Of a DNA stretch of 64,000 nt, positions 1-10,689 are shown one piece after another; the stretch's first letter is position 1, and the number at the start of each line of letters is the position of its first letter. The translations under genes were made by a program, and so were the position numbers. The stretch is from contig JAPOVV010000115.1 in the NCBI GenBank assembly GCA_026707945.1, positions 62,001 to 126,000 of the forward strand, read 5' to 3'. Below the pieces are notes generated by a model, which was given only the letters and a program-made list of their open reading frames with translations, searched no databases and was not told the origin of the DNA. Source of the DNA: Gammaproteobacteria bacterium. GTDB taxonomy: Bacteria; Pseudomonadota; Gammaproteobacteria; Pseudomonadales; Azotimanducaceae.

Positions 1-138
1 CAGATCGTGTTCCCTGAAATCGACTACGACAAAATCGATCGGATTCGTGGTATGAACATCACCGTTACGACCACCGCGAAATCGGACGACGAAGGTTTGG
101 CATTACTACGAGCCTTCGGATTTCCATTTAGGAGCTAA
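1..138 (+). CDS. rplE: 50S ribosomal protein L5, C-terminal fragment
   Basis: The window opens inside a reading frame that ends at a TAA at 136-138. The 45 visible residues include [19 protein letters not shown] and end in AFGFPFRS, the conserved C-terminus of L5. L5 binds 5S rRNA in the central protuberance of the large subunit. It sits directly before rpsN, as expected in the spc operon. The start lies outside the window. Confidence 0.95.
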   Translation, partial: QIVFPEIDYDKIDRIRGMNITVTTTAKSDDEGLALLRAFGFPFRS

Positions 139-145
139 GAACCAA

Positions 146-451
146 ATGGCGAAGAAATCGATGCTTGCGCGAGAAGTAAAACGGGCAAAGATCTGTGCGA
201 AGTACGCGGAAAAGCGAAGCGAATTGAAAGCTATTGTGAACGATCGTTCCGCTGACTACGAGACACGGTTGGCAGCGCAGCATGCGTTGCAGCGCCTCCC
301 ACGTAACGCCAATCCGATACGACAGCAACGACGCTGTGGCATCTCCGGTCGACCTCGCGGAGTGTATCGAAAATTTGGTCTGGGACGCAATAAGCTGCGC
401 GAAGCAGCGATGCGTGGCGATGTACCAGGTTTGGTCAAGGCGAGCTGGTAA
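146..451 (+). CDS. rpsN: 30S ribosomal protein S14
   Basis: The 101-residue protein begins [13 protein letters not shown] and contains the S14 core [19 protein letters not shown] near residues 63-81. It assembles late into the head of the small subunit. The length and the absence of paired CxxC zinc ligands identify the long zinc-independent form usual in Proteobacteria, as opposed to the 61-residue zinc form. It starts 7 bases after rplE and is followed within 6 bases by rpsH, so it is co-transcribed in the spc operon. Confidence 0.98.
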   Translation: MAKKSMLAREVKRAKICAKYAEKRSELKAIVNDRSADYETRLAAQHALQRLPRNANPIRQQRRCGISGRPRGVYRKFGLGRNKLREAAMRGDVPGLVKASW

Positions 452-457
452 ATCACC

Positions 458-853
458 ATGACGATGCAAGATCCCGTAGCAGACATGTTAACGCGCATCC
501 GTAACGCACAAATGGTGCGCATGAAAACTGTCGCGATGCCGAACTCAAAGCTGAAGCGCGCCATTTGCAATGTTCTAGCGGAAGAAGGTTACATCGAGAG
601 TTACGAAACTTCTGAAGACATCAAACCAGTATTGACTATCACGCTCAAGTATCTGGATGACGGTGCCCCGGTGATTGAATCGATCGACCGAGCAAGCCGC
701 CCTGGTTTGCGACGTTATGTCGGTGCGGCCGACCTACCGAGAGTGCGCGGCGGCTTAGGTACGGCGATTTTGTCTACCAATCAGGGAGTTATCACAGAGA
801 AAGCGGCTCGCCGGCTTGGCGTAGGCGGCGAAGTTCTCTGTACGGTTTTCTAG
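458..853 (+). CDS. rpsH: 30S ribosomal protein S8
   Basis: The 131-residue protein begins [18 protein letters not shown], the characteristic S8 N-terminus. It ends with the conserved block [16 protein letters not shown] and [10 protein letters not shown]8 binds the central domain of 16S rRNA. In E. coli it is also the translational repressor of the spc operon, acting on the rplE start region, which here lies upstream of the window. ATG at 458 is chosen because it gives the exact family N-terminus. Confidence 0.98.
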   Translation: MTMQDPVADMLTRIRNAQMVRMKTVAMPNSKLKRAICNVLAEEGYIESYETSEDIKPVLTITLKYLDDGAPVIESIDRASRPGLRRYVGAADLPRVRGGLGTAILSTNQGVITEKAARRLGVGGEVLCTVF

Positions 854-862
854 GATTAGACG

Positions 863-1396
863 ATGGCCAAATCGAGCAATAGAACCGTTCCCGTACCTGA
901 AGGTGTGGATGTTGCGCTACATGCTTCGACTGTCACAGTCAAAGGTAAACACGGTGAACTGACCCTTGATTTGAAGGGCGGGATAGATGTTTCACAGGAA
1001 AACGGTGACCTAGCGATCACGCCGCGGTCGTCGGCACGAAATGAGTTTGCATTAGCGGGTACTTATCAAGCGCTGTTGCGCAACATGGTACATGGTGTAA
1101 CCGAACGTTGGGAGAAGCAACTCGAGATCCAAGGTACTGGTTATCGCGCACGGGCTGAAAAAAGCAACTTAAACTTGATGCTGGGATACTCACAACCCAT
1201 TGACTTCCCTATTCCCGACGGCATTGAGATCACAACGCCGACCCAGACGTCGATCGTAGTCTCAGGCATTGATCGTCAGCAAGTGGGTCAAGTAGCCGCG
1301 GAAATTCGTAGTCTGCGCCCCCCAGAACCGTATAAGGGCAAGGGAGTGCGATACCTGAACGAGTACGTAAGGCGCAAAGAAGGCAAGAAGAAATAG
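863..1396 (+). CDS. rplF: 50S ribosomal protein L6
   Basis: The 177-residue protein has the two-fold repeated L6 structure. The C-terminal half contains [27 protein letters not shown] and the signature [26 protein letters not shown] in segments typical of the family. L6 lies near the sarcin-ricin loop and the factor-binding site. It is flanked by rpsH and rplR with gaps below 10 bases. Nothing unusual was seen. Confidence 0.98.
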   Translation: MAKSSNRTVPVPEGVDVALHASTVTVKGKHGELTLDLKGGIDVSQENGDLAITPRSSARNEFALAGTYQALLRNMVHGVTERWEKQLEIQGTGYRARAEKSNLNLMLGYSQPIDFPIPDGIEITTPTQTSIVVSGIDRQQVGQVAAEIRSLRPPEPYKGKGVRYLNEYVRRKEGKKK

Positions 1397-1400
1397 AACG

Positions 1401-1751
1401 ATGAACCGAAAGAGAGTGACACGATTACGTCGTGCCCGACGGGTGCGGTTGAAGTCGCGCGAACTAGGTACGACGCGACTCTGCGTTCATCGCACCTCGC
1501 AGCACATGTACGCACAAGTGATCGACGGTCAAGGAGATAGGGTCGTAGCGCACGCGTCGACGCTAGAAGCCTCGTTGCGAGAAGGACAAACGGGCAATAA
1601 AGCTGCGGCAGCGGCGGTCGGGACGCTCGTAGCGAAACGGGCTATTGAAGCGGGTGTTAAGCAAGTCGCGTTTGATCGTGCTGGGTACAAGTACCACGGT
1701 CGCGTAAAGAGTCTCGCAGATGCAGCTCGAGAAGAAGGATTGGTGTTCTAG
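1401..1751 (+). CDS. rplR: 50S ribosomal protein L18
   Basis: The 116-residue protein has a basic N-terminus followed by the L18 motifs [17 protein letters not shown] and [21 protein letters not shown]18 binds 5S rRNA with L5 and L25. The start at 1401 lies 4 bases after the rplF stop, and the stop lies 2 bases before rpsE, consistent with tight translational coupling in the spc operon. Confidence 0.98.
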   Translation: MNRKRVTRLRRARRVRLKSRELGTTRLCVHRTSQHMYAQVIDGQGDRVVAHASTLEASLREGQTGNKAAAAAVGTLVAKRAIEAGVKQVAFDRAGYKYHGRVKSLADAAREEGLVF

Positions 1752-1753
1752 CT

Positions 1754-2257
1754 ATGGCTTATACCGAAGAAAGTCGCGAAGAAGGCTTAATCGAAAAACT
1801 GGTCGACTTCAAACGAGTTAACAAGACCGTTAAAGGTGGCCGGATCGTTACTCATAAGGCGCTCACCGTGGTTGGCAACGGCAATGGTCGCGTCGGGTTT
1901 GGACATGGTCGCGCGCGTGAATTAGCGACTGCGATCACGAAATCGGGTGAAGCGGCACGCCGCAACATGTTTGACATTGAACTAAACGGGACGACGTTGT
2001 GGTATGCCGTCACGGAAAAGCATGGTGCGTCGAAGATTTTCATGAGTCCAGCTTCCGAAGGAACTGGCATCATCGCAGGTGGGACCATGCGCGCCGTACT
2101 TGAGGCTGCAGGCGTTCGAGACGTACTCGCGAAATGCTATGGTTCAACGAACCCCGTCAACGTCGTTGTCGCGGTCGTCAACGGCTTGCGCAAGATCAAC
2201 TCGCCCGAGATGATTGCGGCTAAGCGTGGCTTGACGGTAGAGCAAGTAATAGGATAG
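1754..2257 (+). CDS. rpsE: 30S ribosomal protein S5
   Basis: The 167-residue protein carries the S5 double-stranded RNA-binding N-terminal domain ([18 protein letters not shown], then [12 protein letters not shown]) and the C-terminal domain with [19 protein letters not shown] and [10 protein letters not shown]5 is a translational fidelity protein near the decoding site and mRNA entry channel. Length and motifs are ordinary. Confidence 0.98.
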   Translation: MAYTEESREEGLIEKLVDFKRVNKTVKGGRIVTHKALTVVGNGNGRVGFGHGRARELATAITKSGEAARRNMFDIELNGTTLWYAVTEKHGASKIFMSPASEGTGIIAGGTMRAVLEAAGVRDVLAKCYGSTNPVNVVVAVVNGLRKINSPEMIAAKRGLTVEQVIG

Positions 2258-2261
2258 AGGC

Positions 2262-2456
2262 GTGGCGAGTAAAAAGAAGACATTGGTCGTCAAATTGACT
2301 AAGAGTCCCATTGGTCGCATAGCCAAGCATCGCGCATGTGTGCGTGGCTTAGGCCTACGACGGATTGGTCAGACGGTAGAGCTCGAAGATACGCCTTCGA
2401 TTCGAGGCATGATCAATCGTGTTGAGTATCTAGTCCAGGTAGAGGGCGAGGCGTAG
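2262..2456 (+). CDS. rpmD: 50S ribosomal protein L30
   Basis: The 64-residue protein contains [20 protein letters not shown] and [20 protein letters not shown], typical of bacterial L30. A GTG start at 2262 is used. It gives the expected family length and sits 4 bases after rpsE. The N-terminal MASKKKT extension is slightly longer than in E. coli. Confidence 0.96.
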   Translation: MASKKKTLVVKLTKSPIGRIAKHRACVRGLGLRRIGQTVELEDTPSIRGMINRVEYLVQVEGEA

Positions 2457-2460
2457 ACGA

Positions 2461-2901
2461 ATGGCATTGCGACTCAACGAAATCGCACCTGCGAAGGGCA
2501 GTCGCCAAACGCGCAAGCGGGTTGGGCGTGGTGCGTCGGCCGGCCAAGGTGGTACCTGTGGTCGTGGGAACAAGGGGCAAAACTCGCGTTCCGGTGGCGG
2601 CGTGCGTCTTGGTTTTGAGGGAGGACAGCTGCCCCTTCAAAAGCGGGTTCCAACCTATGGGTTCAAATCCCGCAAGGGTCGAACTACGGCTGAAGTTCGC
2701 CTCGGAGAACTCAACTCGGTTGAGGGTGATGAAGTGACATTGGCAGCATTGATTGCTGCTGGCGTAGTTTCGAGACAGGTGAAGCGCGCTCGCGTGTTTC
2801 TATCCGGGCAAGTAGACCGTGCTCTGACGGTGAAGGGCGTAAAAGTTTCTGCTGGCGCGAAAGCCGCAATAGAAGCAGCAGGCGGTACGATCGAGGCTTA
2901 A
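2461..2901 (+). CDS. rplO: 50S ribosomal protein L15
   Basis: The 146-residue protein begins [20 protein letters not shown] and includes the glycine-rich [19 protein letters not shown] segment and the block [18 protein letters not shown], both diagnostic for L15, a late-assembly 23S rRNA binder. It is located 4 bases after rpmD and 12 before secY, the standard order. Confidence 0.98.
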   Translation: MALRLNEIAPAKGSRQTRKRVGRGASAGQGGTCGRGNKGQNSRSGGGVRLGFEGGQLPLQKRVPTYGFKSRKGRTTAEVRLGELNSVEGDEVTLAALIAAGVVSRQVKRARVFLSGQVDRALTVKGVKVSAGAKAAIEAAGGTIEA

Positions 2902-2913
2902 CGACACATACCT

Positions 2914-4251
2914 ATGGTTACGACAGCGGCCACGCCCCCGCCACCTCCAACGCTTGCTGGTGTACAGACTGGGTTAACCGAGCTGCGCAATCGGCTCCTG
3001 TTTGTGCTGTTTGCGTTGCTGGTATACCGCATCGGTACGCACATCCCAGTACCGGGGATAAATCCAGATCGGTTGGCGGATTTATTCGCAGCAAATCAAG
3101 GAGGAATTCTCGATTTGTTCAACATGTTCTCGGGAGGTGCACTCGAGCGCATGAGCATCTTGGCGATGGGGGTTATGCCCTACATTACGTCGAGCATCAT
3201 CATGAACTTACTCACGATGATGTATCCAACGCTCAATCAACTTCGAAAAGAAGGTGAGGCAGGACGTCGCAAGATTACGAAATACACTCGGTACGGCACG
3301 CTCCTGATTGCGCTCGTACAGGGTACAGCTATGACCGGTGGTATCGCCGCGCAAGGTCTACCGTTTGACCCAGGCTTTGGCTTCTACTTCGTTTCGATCA
3401 CAACCCTTGTGACCGGTGCGATGTTCATGATGTGGCTTGGTGAACAAATCACCGAAAGGGGCGTGGGGAATGGCATTTCGCTCTTAATTTTCGCAGGCAT
3501 TGTGTCGGGGTTCCCGTCCGCGATTGGTCAGGCGTTTGAAGCGGCTCGGCAAGGCACAACCAATATCGTGGCATTGCTTGCGGTTGGTTTGTTCGCGGTA
3601 GTCGTCGTGGGGTTCGTTGTATTTATTGAGCGCGGCCAGCGACGCATTCCCGTGAACTACGCAAAACGGCAACAAGGCAGGCGGGTCGTGCAAGGTCAGC
3701 AGACGCACTTGCCATTGAAGGTCAACATGGCGGGTGTGATCCCTGCGATCTTTGCATCGAGTCTACTACTAGCGCCGGCTTCTATGGCGCAGTGGTTTGG
3801 TCAGGGTGTCGGTATGGGTTGGCTTCAGGATGTCGCCCTCGAATTGAGCCCGGGTCGGCCGTTGTATATCCTGCTGTTCGGCGCCGGCATCATCTTTTTC
3901 AGTTTCTTCTATACCGCGATTGTGTTCGATCCGAAAGATATTGCGGACAATTTGAAACGTCAAGGAGCATACATTCCGGGCATTCGGCCTGGGGTGCAGA
4001 CTACCAGCTACATTGACGACGTCAGCACGAGGCTGACGGTGTTTGGATCCCTATACGTCACACTTGTGTGTTTACTCCCCGAGTTCATGATTGTCTTTTT
4101 TGATATCACGTTTCAGCTCGGTGGTACGGCACTATTGATCGTCGTCGTGGTCTCAATGGACTTCATGTCGCAGGTGCAGGCTCATCTTGTGTCGAGCCAG
4201 TACGCCAAGCTCATGGAGAAGTCAAATTTGCGCGGTTACAGGCGGCGTTAA
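2914..4251 (+). CDS. secY: Protein translocase channel subunit SecY
   Basis: The 445-residue protein is the pore of the SecYEG translocon in the inner membrane. The TM1 and plug region reads [14 protein letters not shown] and is followed by [22 protein letters not shown]. The loop [16 protein letters not shown] and the cytoplasmic [14 protein letters not shown] segment are conserved, and about ten hydrophobic segments can be counted. The N-terminus carries a proline run (residues 8-12) that is not part of the conserved core. It sits between rplO and rpmJ, as in other Proteobacteria. Confidence 0.98.
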   Translation: MVTTAATPPPPPTLAGVQTGLTELRNRLLFVLFALLVYRIGTHIPVPGINPDRLADLFAANQGGILDLFNMFSGGALERMSILAMGVMPYITSSIIMNLLTMMYPTLNQLRKEGEAGRRKITKYTRYGTLLIALVQGTAMTGGIAAQGLPFDPGFGFYFVSITTLVTGAMFMMWLGEQITERGVGNGISLLIFAGIVSGFPSAIGQAFEAARQGTTNIVALLAVGLFAVVVVGFVVFIERGQRRIPVNYAKRQQGRRVVQGQQTHLPLKVNMAGVIPAIFASSLLLAPASMAQWFGQGVGMGWLQDVALELSPGRPLYILLFGAGIIFFSFFYTAIVFDPKDIADNLKRQGAYIPGIRPGVQTTSYIDDVSTRLTVFGSLYVTLVCLLPEFMIVFFDITFQLGGTALLIVVVVSMDFMSQVQAHLVSSQYAKLMEKSNLRGYRRR

Positions 4252-4269
4252 CGCGTCTCGAGGAAACAC

Positions 4270-4383
4270 ATGAAAGTACGAGCATCCATCAAGAAGATGT
4301 GCAGAAATTGCAAAGTCGTACGTCGTCGCGGCGTTTTGTACGTCATTTGTGACGACCCAAAACATAAGCAACGGCAAGGTTAG
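4270..4383 (+). CDS. rpmJ: 50S ribosomal protein L36
   Basis: This 37-residue frame begins [20 protein letters not shown] and ends KHKQRQG. Cys11, Cys14, Cys27 and His32 form the zinc-ribbon ligand set of the zinc-containing L36 form. It lies 18 bases after secY and 4 bases before rpsM, the usual secY-rpmJ-rpsM order. Sequence match and position make this certain despite the small size. Confidence 0.97.
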   Translation: MKVRASIKKMCRNCKVVRRRGVLYVICDDPKHKQRQG

Positions 4384-4387
4384 GTTA

Positions 4388-4741
4388 ATGGCACGGATTT
4401 CAGGCGTCAACGTTCCCGATCAAAAACACGCGGGAATTGCACTCACATACGTATACGGCGTAGGAAGGACCACGGCAGTACAGCTCTGTAACAATGTCGG
4501 TGTGAACGCTAGCGCGAAGATATCGGACCTTAGTGAAGGCGAACTAGATTTACTGCGCGGCGAAGTCGCAAAACTAGCCGTAGAAGGTGACTTGCGCCGA
4601 GAGCAGGACATGAACGTCAAGCGGTTGATGGATTTAGGTTGCTATCGTGGGATCCGCCATCGACGAGGCATGCCAGTTCGAGGTCAACGCACCCAAACCA
4701 ACGCACGCACGCGACGCGGTCGTAAGGTGAATAGAGGCTAA
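4388..4741 (+). CDS. rpsM: 30S ribosomal protein S13
   Basis: The 117-residue protein begins [20 protein letters not shown]. The frame is open further upstream to 4349, but ATG 4388 is chosen because it yields the invariant S13 N-terminus and follows the rpmJ stop by 4 bases. The C-terminal tail [18 protein letters not shown] is the conserved basic extension that contacts tRNA in the subunit head. It begins the alpha-operon part of the cluster. Confidence 0.98.
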   Translation: MARISGVNVPDQKHAGIALTYVYGVGRTTAVQLCNNVGVNASAKISDLSEGELDLLRGEVAKLAVEGDLRREQDMNVKRLMDLGCYRGIRHRRGMPVRGQRTQTNARTRRGRKVNRG

Positions 4742-4744
4742 ATC

Positions 4745-5146
4745 ATGGCGAGAGGCGACAGAAGCGATTCGTCATCCCGACGTCGGCAACGCCGCGCGGT
4801 ATCAGACGGCCTGGCACACGTGCACGCATCGTTCAACAACACGATCATCACGATCACGGATCGCCAAGGCAACACGCTTGGCTGGAAAACCGCAGGTGGC
4901 TCCGGCTATCGAGGTTCGCGGAAAAGCACACCGTTTGCCGCACAAGAAGCGGCTTCGTTTGTGGCAAGGCAAGTCATGGATACATTCGACATGAAAAGTG
5001 TGGATGTGTACGTTAAAGGTCCAGGACCGGGACGTGAGTCGGCCGTCCGCGCAATGCACGCCGAAGGTCTGCGTATCAACACGATCACGGATGTGACCCC
5101 GTTGCCTCACAACGGGTGTCGGCCACCGAAGCGTCGTCGTATCTAA
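4745..5146 (+). CDS. rpsK: 30S ribosomal protein S11
   Basis: The 133-residue protein contains the S11 signatures [31 protein letters not shown] and [15 protein letters not shown], and ends with [10 protein letters not shown]11 forms part of the platform of the small subunit, close to the mRNA exit. The N-terminal basic and serine-rich extension (residues 2-18) is common. It starts 3 bases after rpsM. Confidence 0.98.
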   Translation: MARGDRSDSSSRRRQRRAVSDGLAHVHASFNNTIITITDRQGNTLGWKTAGGSGYRGSRKSTPFAAQEAASFVARQVMDTFDMKSVDVYVKGPGPGRESAVRAMHAEGLRINTITDVTPLPHNGCRPPKRRRI

Positions 5147-5158
5147 GGAAATTCGAAT

Positions 5159-5791
5159 ATGGCAAGGTATCTAGGTCCCAAGCTAAAGCTATCGCGACGG
5201 GAAGGTACGGATCTTTTCTTAAAGAGTGGCATACGAGCGCTTAGTGATAAGTGCAAGGAAGGTAAAAAACCTGGCGAACCGAACATTCGACGCAATGCGG
5301 GTCGTGGGCGGCAATCGGACTTTGCTATTCAACTGCGCGAGAAACAGAAAGTAAAGCGACTCTACGGCGTACTTGAACGACAGTTCCGCAACTACTACAA
5401 GAAGGCGGATCGACAGAAAGGCGCCACAGGCTCGAATTTGCTACGATTGTTGGAGTGTCGGCTTGACAACGTCGTGTACCGGTCTGGATTCGGAAGCACC
5501 AGAGCGGAGTCGCGTCAGCTGGTATCCCACAAATCGATTGAAGTCAACGGCAACGTCGTCAATATTCCGTCATATCAAGTATGTGAAGGTGATGTCGTCA
5601 CGGTACGCGAACGTGCAAAGGGACAAGTCCGAATCCAGGTTGCGCTGCAGCTAGCCGAACAACGTCCGCCGATTGATTGGATTGACGTTGACGGCGAACA
5701 CCAGTCGAGCATTTTCAAGCGATATCCGGATCGGGAAGAACTTTCCCATGAAATCCAAGAGAACTTGATCGTCGAGCATTACTCGAAGTAA
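5159..5791 (+). CDS. rpsD: 30S ribosomal protein S4
   Basis: The 210-residue protein starts [20 protein letters not shown]. It contains [20 protein letters not shown] and the S4 RNA-binding fold ([20 protein letters not shown]) around residues 98-160. It nucleates 16S 5'-domain assembly. In E. coli S4 represses the alpha operon translationally. The N-terminus lacks the four-cysteine zinc site of some homologues. A 91-base gap separates it from rpoA. Confidence 0.98.
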   Translation: MARYLGPKLKLSRREGTDLFLKSGIRALSDKCKEGKKPGEPNIRRNAGRGRQSDFAIQLREKQKVKRLYGVLERQFRNYYKKADRQKGATGSNLLRLLECRLDNVVYRSGFGSTRAESRQLVSHKSIEVNGNVVNIPSYQVCEGDVVTVRERAKGQVRIQVALQLAEQRPPIDWIDVDGEHQSSIFKRYPDREELSHEIQENLIVEHYSK

Positions 5792-5882
5792 CGACGCACC
5801 GGCTTGAAGCGCGGCGTGTTGCGCCAGCGTTGAATGGCGGCAATTCACCCTCACCATTGGTCATAAGAGGACCATCACATCA

Positions 5883-6989
5883 ATGACAGCAGAATCGACC
5901 CAGCTTGAAGTAGACAACGCTGACGAGACACCGGTAGCTGAAGAGGCTAGTTCGGCAGAAGAGCAAGATGGCTTAGTACCTCTGCAACAGGTCGGCACGT
6001 TGCTAACACCGGCCACCATGGTTGTGGAACCGATCGATGGCATGGATCCCAAACTCGCGCTGAAGGTGGTTCTTGAGCCTTTTGAGCGAGGCATGGGACA
6101 TACGGTTGGCAACGCACTCCGTCGAATCATCCTTGGCTTTATGCCTGGTAGCGCGATTACCGAGGTAAAGATTGACGGCGTTGAGCAACCTTACTCGAAT
6201 GTTGAGGGCGTTTATGAAGACGTGGTTGACATTCTTTTAAATCTCAAAGGCGTAAGCGTTCGCCTCAACGGTACCCAGCCGACCGCTGTATTGCGTCTTA
6301 ATGCCAAGGGCACTACCAAGAAGGAAGTCAAGGTTACTGCCAAAGATTTCCAAGAAAATGCGAACGTTGAGATTGCAAACCCCGATCACCTGATTTGCAC
6401 GTTAGGTGAGAAAGGCGAGATTTATTTGGAAGCGACAGTTACGAAAGGCCGTGGCTACGTTCCTGCAAGTGACAAGGGCGATGACTTCGAAACTGTGACC
6501 ACCGGTCATTTGATGCTTGATGCGAGTTACAGTCCCATTCAACGTGTGATTTACCAGGTTGAAAGCACGCGTGTTGAGCAGCGAACCGACTTAGACAAAC
6601 TTATTCTTGAAGTTGAGACGAACGGTACCATCGACGCGCAGGAGATCATTACTCGCGCAGCTAGCATCCTACAGCAGCAGTTGAGCGCTTTTGTTGATGA
6701 GGGATTGCTACCGTCAGCTGCGACAACGGTTACAGATACGGCGAGTGAGGAAATCCCGCGGGAGTTTTTCTTCTCCATCGAGGACCTGACCTTGAGTGTA
6801 CGTGCAATGAATGCGCTAAGGTCTGAAGGAATCGAGACGATTGGCGATTTGGTTAGCAAGCAAGAATCAGATTTGATGAAGACGCCAAATCTTGGTCGCA
6901 AGTCCCTGCAGGAAATCAAGGACGCGCTGTTGGTCATGGGCTTGCATATCGGTATGGAAGTGCCGAGCTACATGGCGAAGCAAGGCTAA
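5883..6989 (+). CDS. rpoA: RNA polymerase alpha subunit with acidic N-terminal extension
   Basis: The 368-residue alpha subunit has the N-terminal assembly domain (VVLEPFERGMGHTVGNALRR near 60-80, then NVEGVYEDVVDILLNLKG) and a C-terminal DNA- and activator-binding domain (MNALRSEGIETIGDLV, TPNLGRKSLQEIKDAL). The usual length is about 325-340. Here about 30 extra residues rich in E, A, T and S precede the first conserved block. No start codon nearer that block restores a normal length except perhaps the ATG coding residue 46, which would cut into the fold. ATG 5883 follows a purine-rich aagagga. The position between rpsD and rplQ is standard. Confidence 0.96.
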   Translation: MTAESTQLEVDNADETPVAEEASSAEEQDGLVPLQQVGTLLTPATMVVEPIDGMDPKLALKVVLEPFERGMGHTVGNALRRIILGFMPGSAITEVKIDGVEQPYSNVEGVYEDVVDILLNLKGVSVRLNGTQPTAVLRLNAKGTTKKEVKVTAKDFQENANVEIANPDHLICTLGEKGEIYLEATVTKGRGYVPASDKGDDFETVTTGHLMLDASYSPIQRVIYQVESTRVEQRTDLDKLILEVETNGTIDAQEIITRAASILQQQLSAFVDEGLLPSAATTVTDTASEEIPREFFFSIEDLTLSVRAMNALRSEGIETIGDLVSKQESDLMKTPNLGRKSLQEIKDALLVMGLHIGMEVPSYMAKQG

Positions 6990-7028
6990 GACGGATTCCA
7001 GTTCAGAGGCGTAGATAGGTAATCGGAT

Positions 7029-7655
7029 ATGAGACATCAAAAGAGTGGACGTCATCTGAACCGGACATCAGCACATCGCAAAGCGATGCTGTCGAATATG
7101 TCAGCGTCTTTGATCGAGCACGAAACGATCAAGACCACGGTGGTCAAGGCGAAGGAGCTCCGAAGGTTCGTTGAGCCATTGATCACGTTGAGCAAGACCG
7201 ATTCGGTTGCGAATCGACGTCGCGCCTTTGCGAAACTCCGCAATAAAGCGGCCGTTGGCAAGTTGTTTACAGAGCTTGGTCCAAGGTATATCGATCGACC
7301 TGGCGGCTACACGAGGATTCTGAAAGCTGGATATCGGCAAGGCGATTCCGCAATGGTGGCTTACATGCAGCTGATGGATCAACCTGAACAAACGGTTGAA
7401 CAAGCACCGGAGCCGTTACTACCGGCTGCAGCTGCCGCCGAGGAAGACGAAGCGTCGGCCATCACTGACGAAACGACGAACGATTCAGAGACGACGGAGT
7501 CGCTCGAAGTTACCGACGAAGTAGAAGAAACCGAAGTTCAAGCTGAAGCAGCGACCGAAGAGGTCAGCGAGTCGTCGGAATCTGATGCGGCTGAGACAAG
7601 TGCATCAGATGAAGAATCTACCGCGGATCAAGCAGAAGATAAAAAGAAGGACTAA
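7029..7655 (+). CDS. rplQ: 50S ribosomal protein L17 with long acidic tail
   Basis: The conserved L17 core is complete: [20 protein letters not shown] at the start, then LITLSKTD, and [20 protein letters not shown] near residue 110. L17 is normally about 120-130 residues. This one is 208, and residues from about 120 on form a low-complexity tail dominated by E, D, A, S and T that ends in DKKKD. The tail is in frame with no break and is presumably disordered. Related tails occur on L17 in some bacteria, but its role is unknown to me. It is the last gene of the alpha operon and converges on uvrA. Confidence 0.95.
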   Translation: MRHQKSGRHLNRTSAHRKAMLSNMSASLIEHETIKTTVVKAKELRRFVEPLITLSKTDSVANRRRAFAKLRNKAAVGKLFTELGPRYIDRPGGYTRILKAGYRQGDSAMVAYMQLMDQPEQTVEQAPEPLLPAAAAAEEDEASAITDETTNDSETTESLEVTDEVEETEVQAEAATEEVSESSESDAAETSASDEESTADQAEDKKKD

Positions 7656-7682
7656 GTACAGTCAGTCCCTGACACCGCGGCG

Positions 7683-10550
7683 TTAACCTGCGGCTTGGTT
7701 GAGTTCGACTCGACCCAAGATTGTTTTCAGAAACTGCCCCGTATAGGACTGCTCGAATCCAGATAGCTGTTCTGGCGTTCCTGCTGCTACGACCTCGCCA
7801 CCAGCCGATCCTCCTTCCGGTCCAAGGTCGATCACCCAGTCCGCAGTCTTAATGACATCTAGATTGTGTTCAATCACCACCACGGTGTTGCCTCGGTCGC
7901 GCAAGCGCTGTAAGACATCGAGCAAGTGTTGGATGTCGTAGAAATGCAGTCCAGTGGTTGGTTCGTCCAGGATGTACAGCGTCCGACCTGTATCGGTTTT
8001 CGAGAGTTCACGCGCTAGCTTGACGCGCTGAGCTTCGCCACCAGAGAGCGTTGTTGCACTCTGACCCAAACGGATATAGGACAGACCCACATCTTGGAGG
8101 GTTTGTAGTTTCTTGTGGATAGCCGGGATCGCGGAGAAGAACTCAGAGGCTTCTTCGACGTCCATATCCAGCACATCGTGGATATTTTTGCCTTTGTACC
8201 GGACTTCCAATGTTTCGCGATTGTATCGTTTGCCTTCGCAGACATCGCACTGGACGTAGACATCGGGTAGGAAGTGCATTTCGACCTTAATCAGACCATC
8301 GCCTCGACAAGCTTCACATCGACCACCTTTGACGTTAAAGCTGAAACGACCTGGCTTGTAGCCTCGAGCGCGAGCCTCTTGGGTACGCGAGAATAGATCG
8401 CGAATTGGTCCGAACATCTGCGTGTAGGTTGCCGGATTTGACCGTGGTGTTCTACCGATTGGACTTTGGTCGATCTCAACAACCTTATCCAGGTGCTTCA
8501 GCCCGGTACAGCTGTCATATTGTTTTGGTACGTGCGTCGTTGCCTTGTTCAACTCCCTCGCAGTAATGGGATAGAGCGTTTGATTGACGAATGTCGATTT
8601 TCCTGAGCCTGATACACCCGTCACACACGTAAACAATCCGAGCGGAATCTCCACGTTGATTTTCTTGAGGTTGTTGCCACTTGCTTCCGTTACCGTCAGT
8701 AATCGCTTTGGATTTACTGGCGTCCGCGTGGTCGGGACTTCAATTTCGCGACGACCGGCCAGATAGTCTCCGGTGATCGACTCCGGGGTCCGTTTGACTT
8801 GGTCGATCGTTCCTTGTGCAACGATGAAACCGCCATGTACCCCTGCGCCTGGACCAATGTCCACGATGTGGTCGGCGGTGTGAATTGCCTCTTCATCGTG
8901 CTCGACGATGATCACTGTATTACCGATGTCCCGCAGATGGCAAAGGGTTCGCAGTAATCGACCGTTATCTCGTTGGTGAAGTCCGATCGAAGGTTCGTCC
9001 AAGATATACATGACCCCGACGAGGCCAGCGCCGATCTGACTTGCTAGGCGAATGCGTTGCGCTTCGCCGCCAGAAAGCGTTCCGGCACTGCGATTCAAGG
9101 TGAGATAGGTCAATCCAACGTCGTTCAAGAATCGCAGTCTTGCGCGAATGTCAATCAGGATCTTTTCACTGATAATCTTCCGTTGCCCTTTGAATTCGAG
9201 CGTGTTGAAGTAATCGAGGGCGTCGTGAATGGAATATGCGGTGATTTGATCAATGTTCTGATCTCCGATGAACACGTTCCGAGCTTCTTCTCGCAGGCGT
9301 GAGCCACCGCATTCTGAACATGGTGAATTCGACATGAGTGCGGCAAGATGTTCGCGGATGCCTTCGGAACTCGTTTCGTGCATCCGCCTTTTCAACATCG
9401 GCAACACGCCTTCGAATTTAAAGACTCGCTTAATGACGCGACCGTTCCGAAGTTTGAAGCTGAAATCAATCTTCTCGCCGCCAGAACCATGAAGGATGAT
9501 GTTCTGGTGATCTTTTTTAAGCCTGCTCCAGGGCCGATCGACATCAAACCCGTAGTGTTCGCTGAGTCGTTGGAACATGTGAAAGTAATGGCGCGTATTT
9601 CGACTCCAACCCATACAAGCGCCTTCGGCAAGGGAGAGGGATGCGTCGATGATCACTCGATCCGCCGAGAAACTCTGCTCGGTTCCGAGTCCGTCGCAGC
9701 TACTACATGCGCCATGTGGACTGTTAAAGGAGAACATCCGTGGTTCAAGTTCGACGATGGAGTATCCACACTTGGGACAGGCGTAGCGGTTCGAGTAGAC
9801 GGTCTCAGGAATGGTGTCGGTTTCATCCATACCAACGAGGAGTGCCCTACCTTCACTAAGTTCTAGGGCGGTTTCAAAGCTCTCCGCCAATCGTTGTTGG
9901 TTTTCAGGCCGGATAACGAAACGATCGACCACCGCTTCGATGGTGTGTTTCCGATTCTTATGGAGCTTAGGTTTGGTATCTAACTCAGCGACGATTCCAT
10001 CGATCCGAGCCCGAACATAGCCGGCTGCGGCGAGTTCGGCGAACACGTGCTCATGTTCGCCTTTCCGATCCTCAATGACTGGCGCGAGCACCATGGCACG
10101 GGTACCTTCCGGGAATGCCAACGCATGATCCACCATTTCAGATATCGTCTGTGCGTCGAGCTTGTTACCGTGTGTAGGGCAACGTGGTTCGCCAACCCGC
10201 GCATAGAGTAGGCGAAGATAGTCATAGATTTCAGTGATCGTACCGACGGTTGAGCGGGGATTGTGGGATGTTGCCTTTTGTTCGATCGAAATCGCTGGCG
10301 AAAGGCCGTCAATGTGGTCGACATCGGGTTTGCCCATCATCGATAAGAACTGACGCGCGTATGCGGATAGCGATTCGACATAGCGGCGCTGCCCTTCGGC
10401 GTATAGCGTATCGAAAGCGAGTGAGGACTTGCCTGAGCCAGACAGACCCGTAACGACGATCAGTTTGTCACGGGGAAGGTCAACATCGACATTTTGTAGG
10501 TTGTGGGTTCGCGCGCCGCGAACAGCAATCGTATCGTGACTAGATGTCAT
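7683..10550 (-). CDS. uvrA: Excinuclease ABC subunit A
   Basis: The 955-residue damage-recognition ATPase of nucleotide excision repair has two ABC modules. Walker A motifs are GLSGSGKSS (first) and GVSGSGKST (second), and signatures are [16 protein letters not shown] and [15 protein letters not shown]. Zinc-finger cysteine pairs occur in [15 protein letters not shown] and in [14 protein letters not shown] with CDVCEGKRY. The frame is open to 10631, but ATG 10550 is chosen because it gives the normal start [19 protein letters not shown]. It is divergent from the alkyltransferase-TetR gene, with about 200 bases between. Confidence 0.97.
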   Translation of the reverse strand: MTSSHDTIAVRGARTHNLQNVDVDLPRDKLIVVTGLSGSGKSSLAFDTLYAEGQRRYVESLSAYARQFLSMMGKPDVDHIDGLSPAISIEQKATSHNPRSTVGTITEIYDYLRLLYARVGEPRCPTHGNKLDAQTISEMVDHALAFPEGTRAMVLAPVIEDRKGEHEHVFAELAAAGYVRARIDGIVAELDTKPKLHKNRKHTIEAVVDRFVIRPENQQRLAESFETALELSEGRALLVGMDETDTIPETVYSNRYACPKCGYSIVELEPRMFSFNSPHGACSSCDGLGTEQSFSADRVIIDASLSLAEGACMGWSRNTRHYFHMFQRLSEHYGFDVDRPWSRLKKDHQNIILHGSGGEKIDFSFKLRNGRVIKRVFKFEGVLPMLKRRMHETSSEGIREHLAALMSNSPCSECGGSRLREEARNVFIGDQNIDQITAYSIHDALDYFNTLEFKGQRKIISEKILIDIRARLRFLNDVGLTYLTLNRSAGTLSGGEAQRIRLASQIGAGLVGVMYILDEPSIGLHQRDNGRLLRTLCHLRDIGNTVIIVEHDEEAIHTADHIVDIGPGAGVHGGFIVAQGTIDQVKRTPESITGDYLAGRREIEVPTTRTPVNPKRLLTVTEASGNNLKKINVEIPLGLFTCVTGVSGSGKSTFVNQTLYPITARELNKATTHVPKQYDSCTGLKHLDKVVEIDQSPIGRTPRSNPATYTQMFGPIRDLFSRTQEARARGYKPGRFSFNVKGGRCEACRGDGLIKVEMHFLPDVYVQCDVCEGKRYNRETLEVRYKGKNIHDVLDMDVEEASEFFSAIPAIHKKLQTLQDVGLSYIRLGQSATTLSGGEAQRVKLARELSKTDTGRTLYILDEPTTGLHFYDIQHLLDVLQRLRDRGNTVVVIEHNLDVIKTADWVIDLGPEGGSAGGEVVAAGTPEQLSGFEQSYTGQFLKTILGRVELNQAAG

Positions 10551-10689
10551 GTGGGATCTCAACGCGTAACCGGTAATGATAGCGTTTAGGTACGACGGGA
10601 GGAGATAGACCAATCGTGTTTGGATAAACATGAGTGTGTCTCACGAGGATTCGGAATGGGTTTAGCGCGTGGTTCTACGCCGCGAATGG

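Noticed and set aside
7656-7682. Terminator between rplQ and uvrA
   Set aside because: Only a weak GGACT/AGTCC pairing is present and no T-run, so no firm terminator is called.
9348-9866. 172-residue plus-strand frame inside uvrA
   Set aside because: Antisense to the clear UvrA coding sequence, no motif, and codon pattern follows the uvrA frame.
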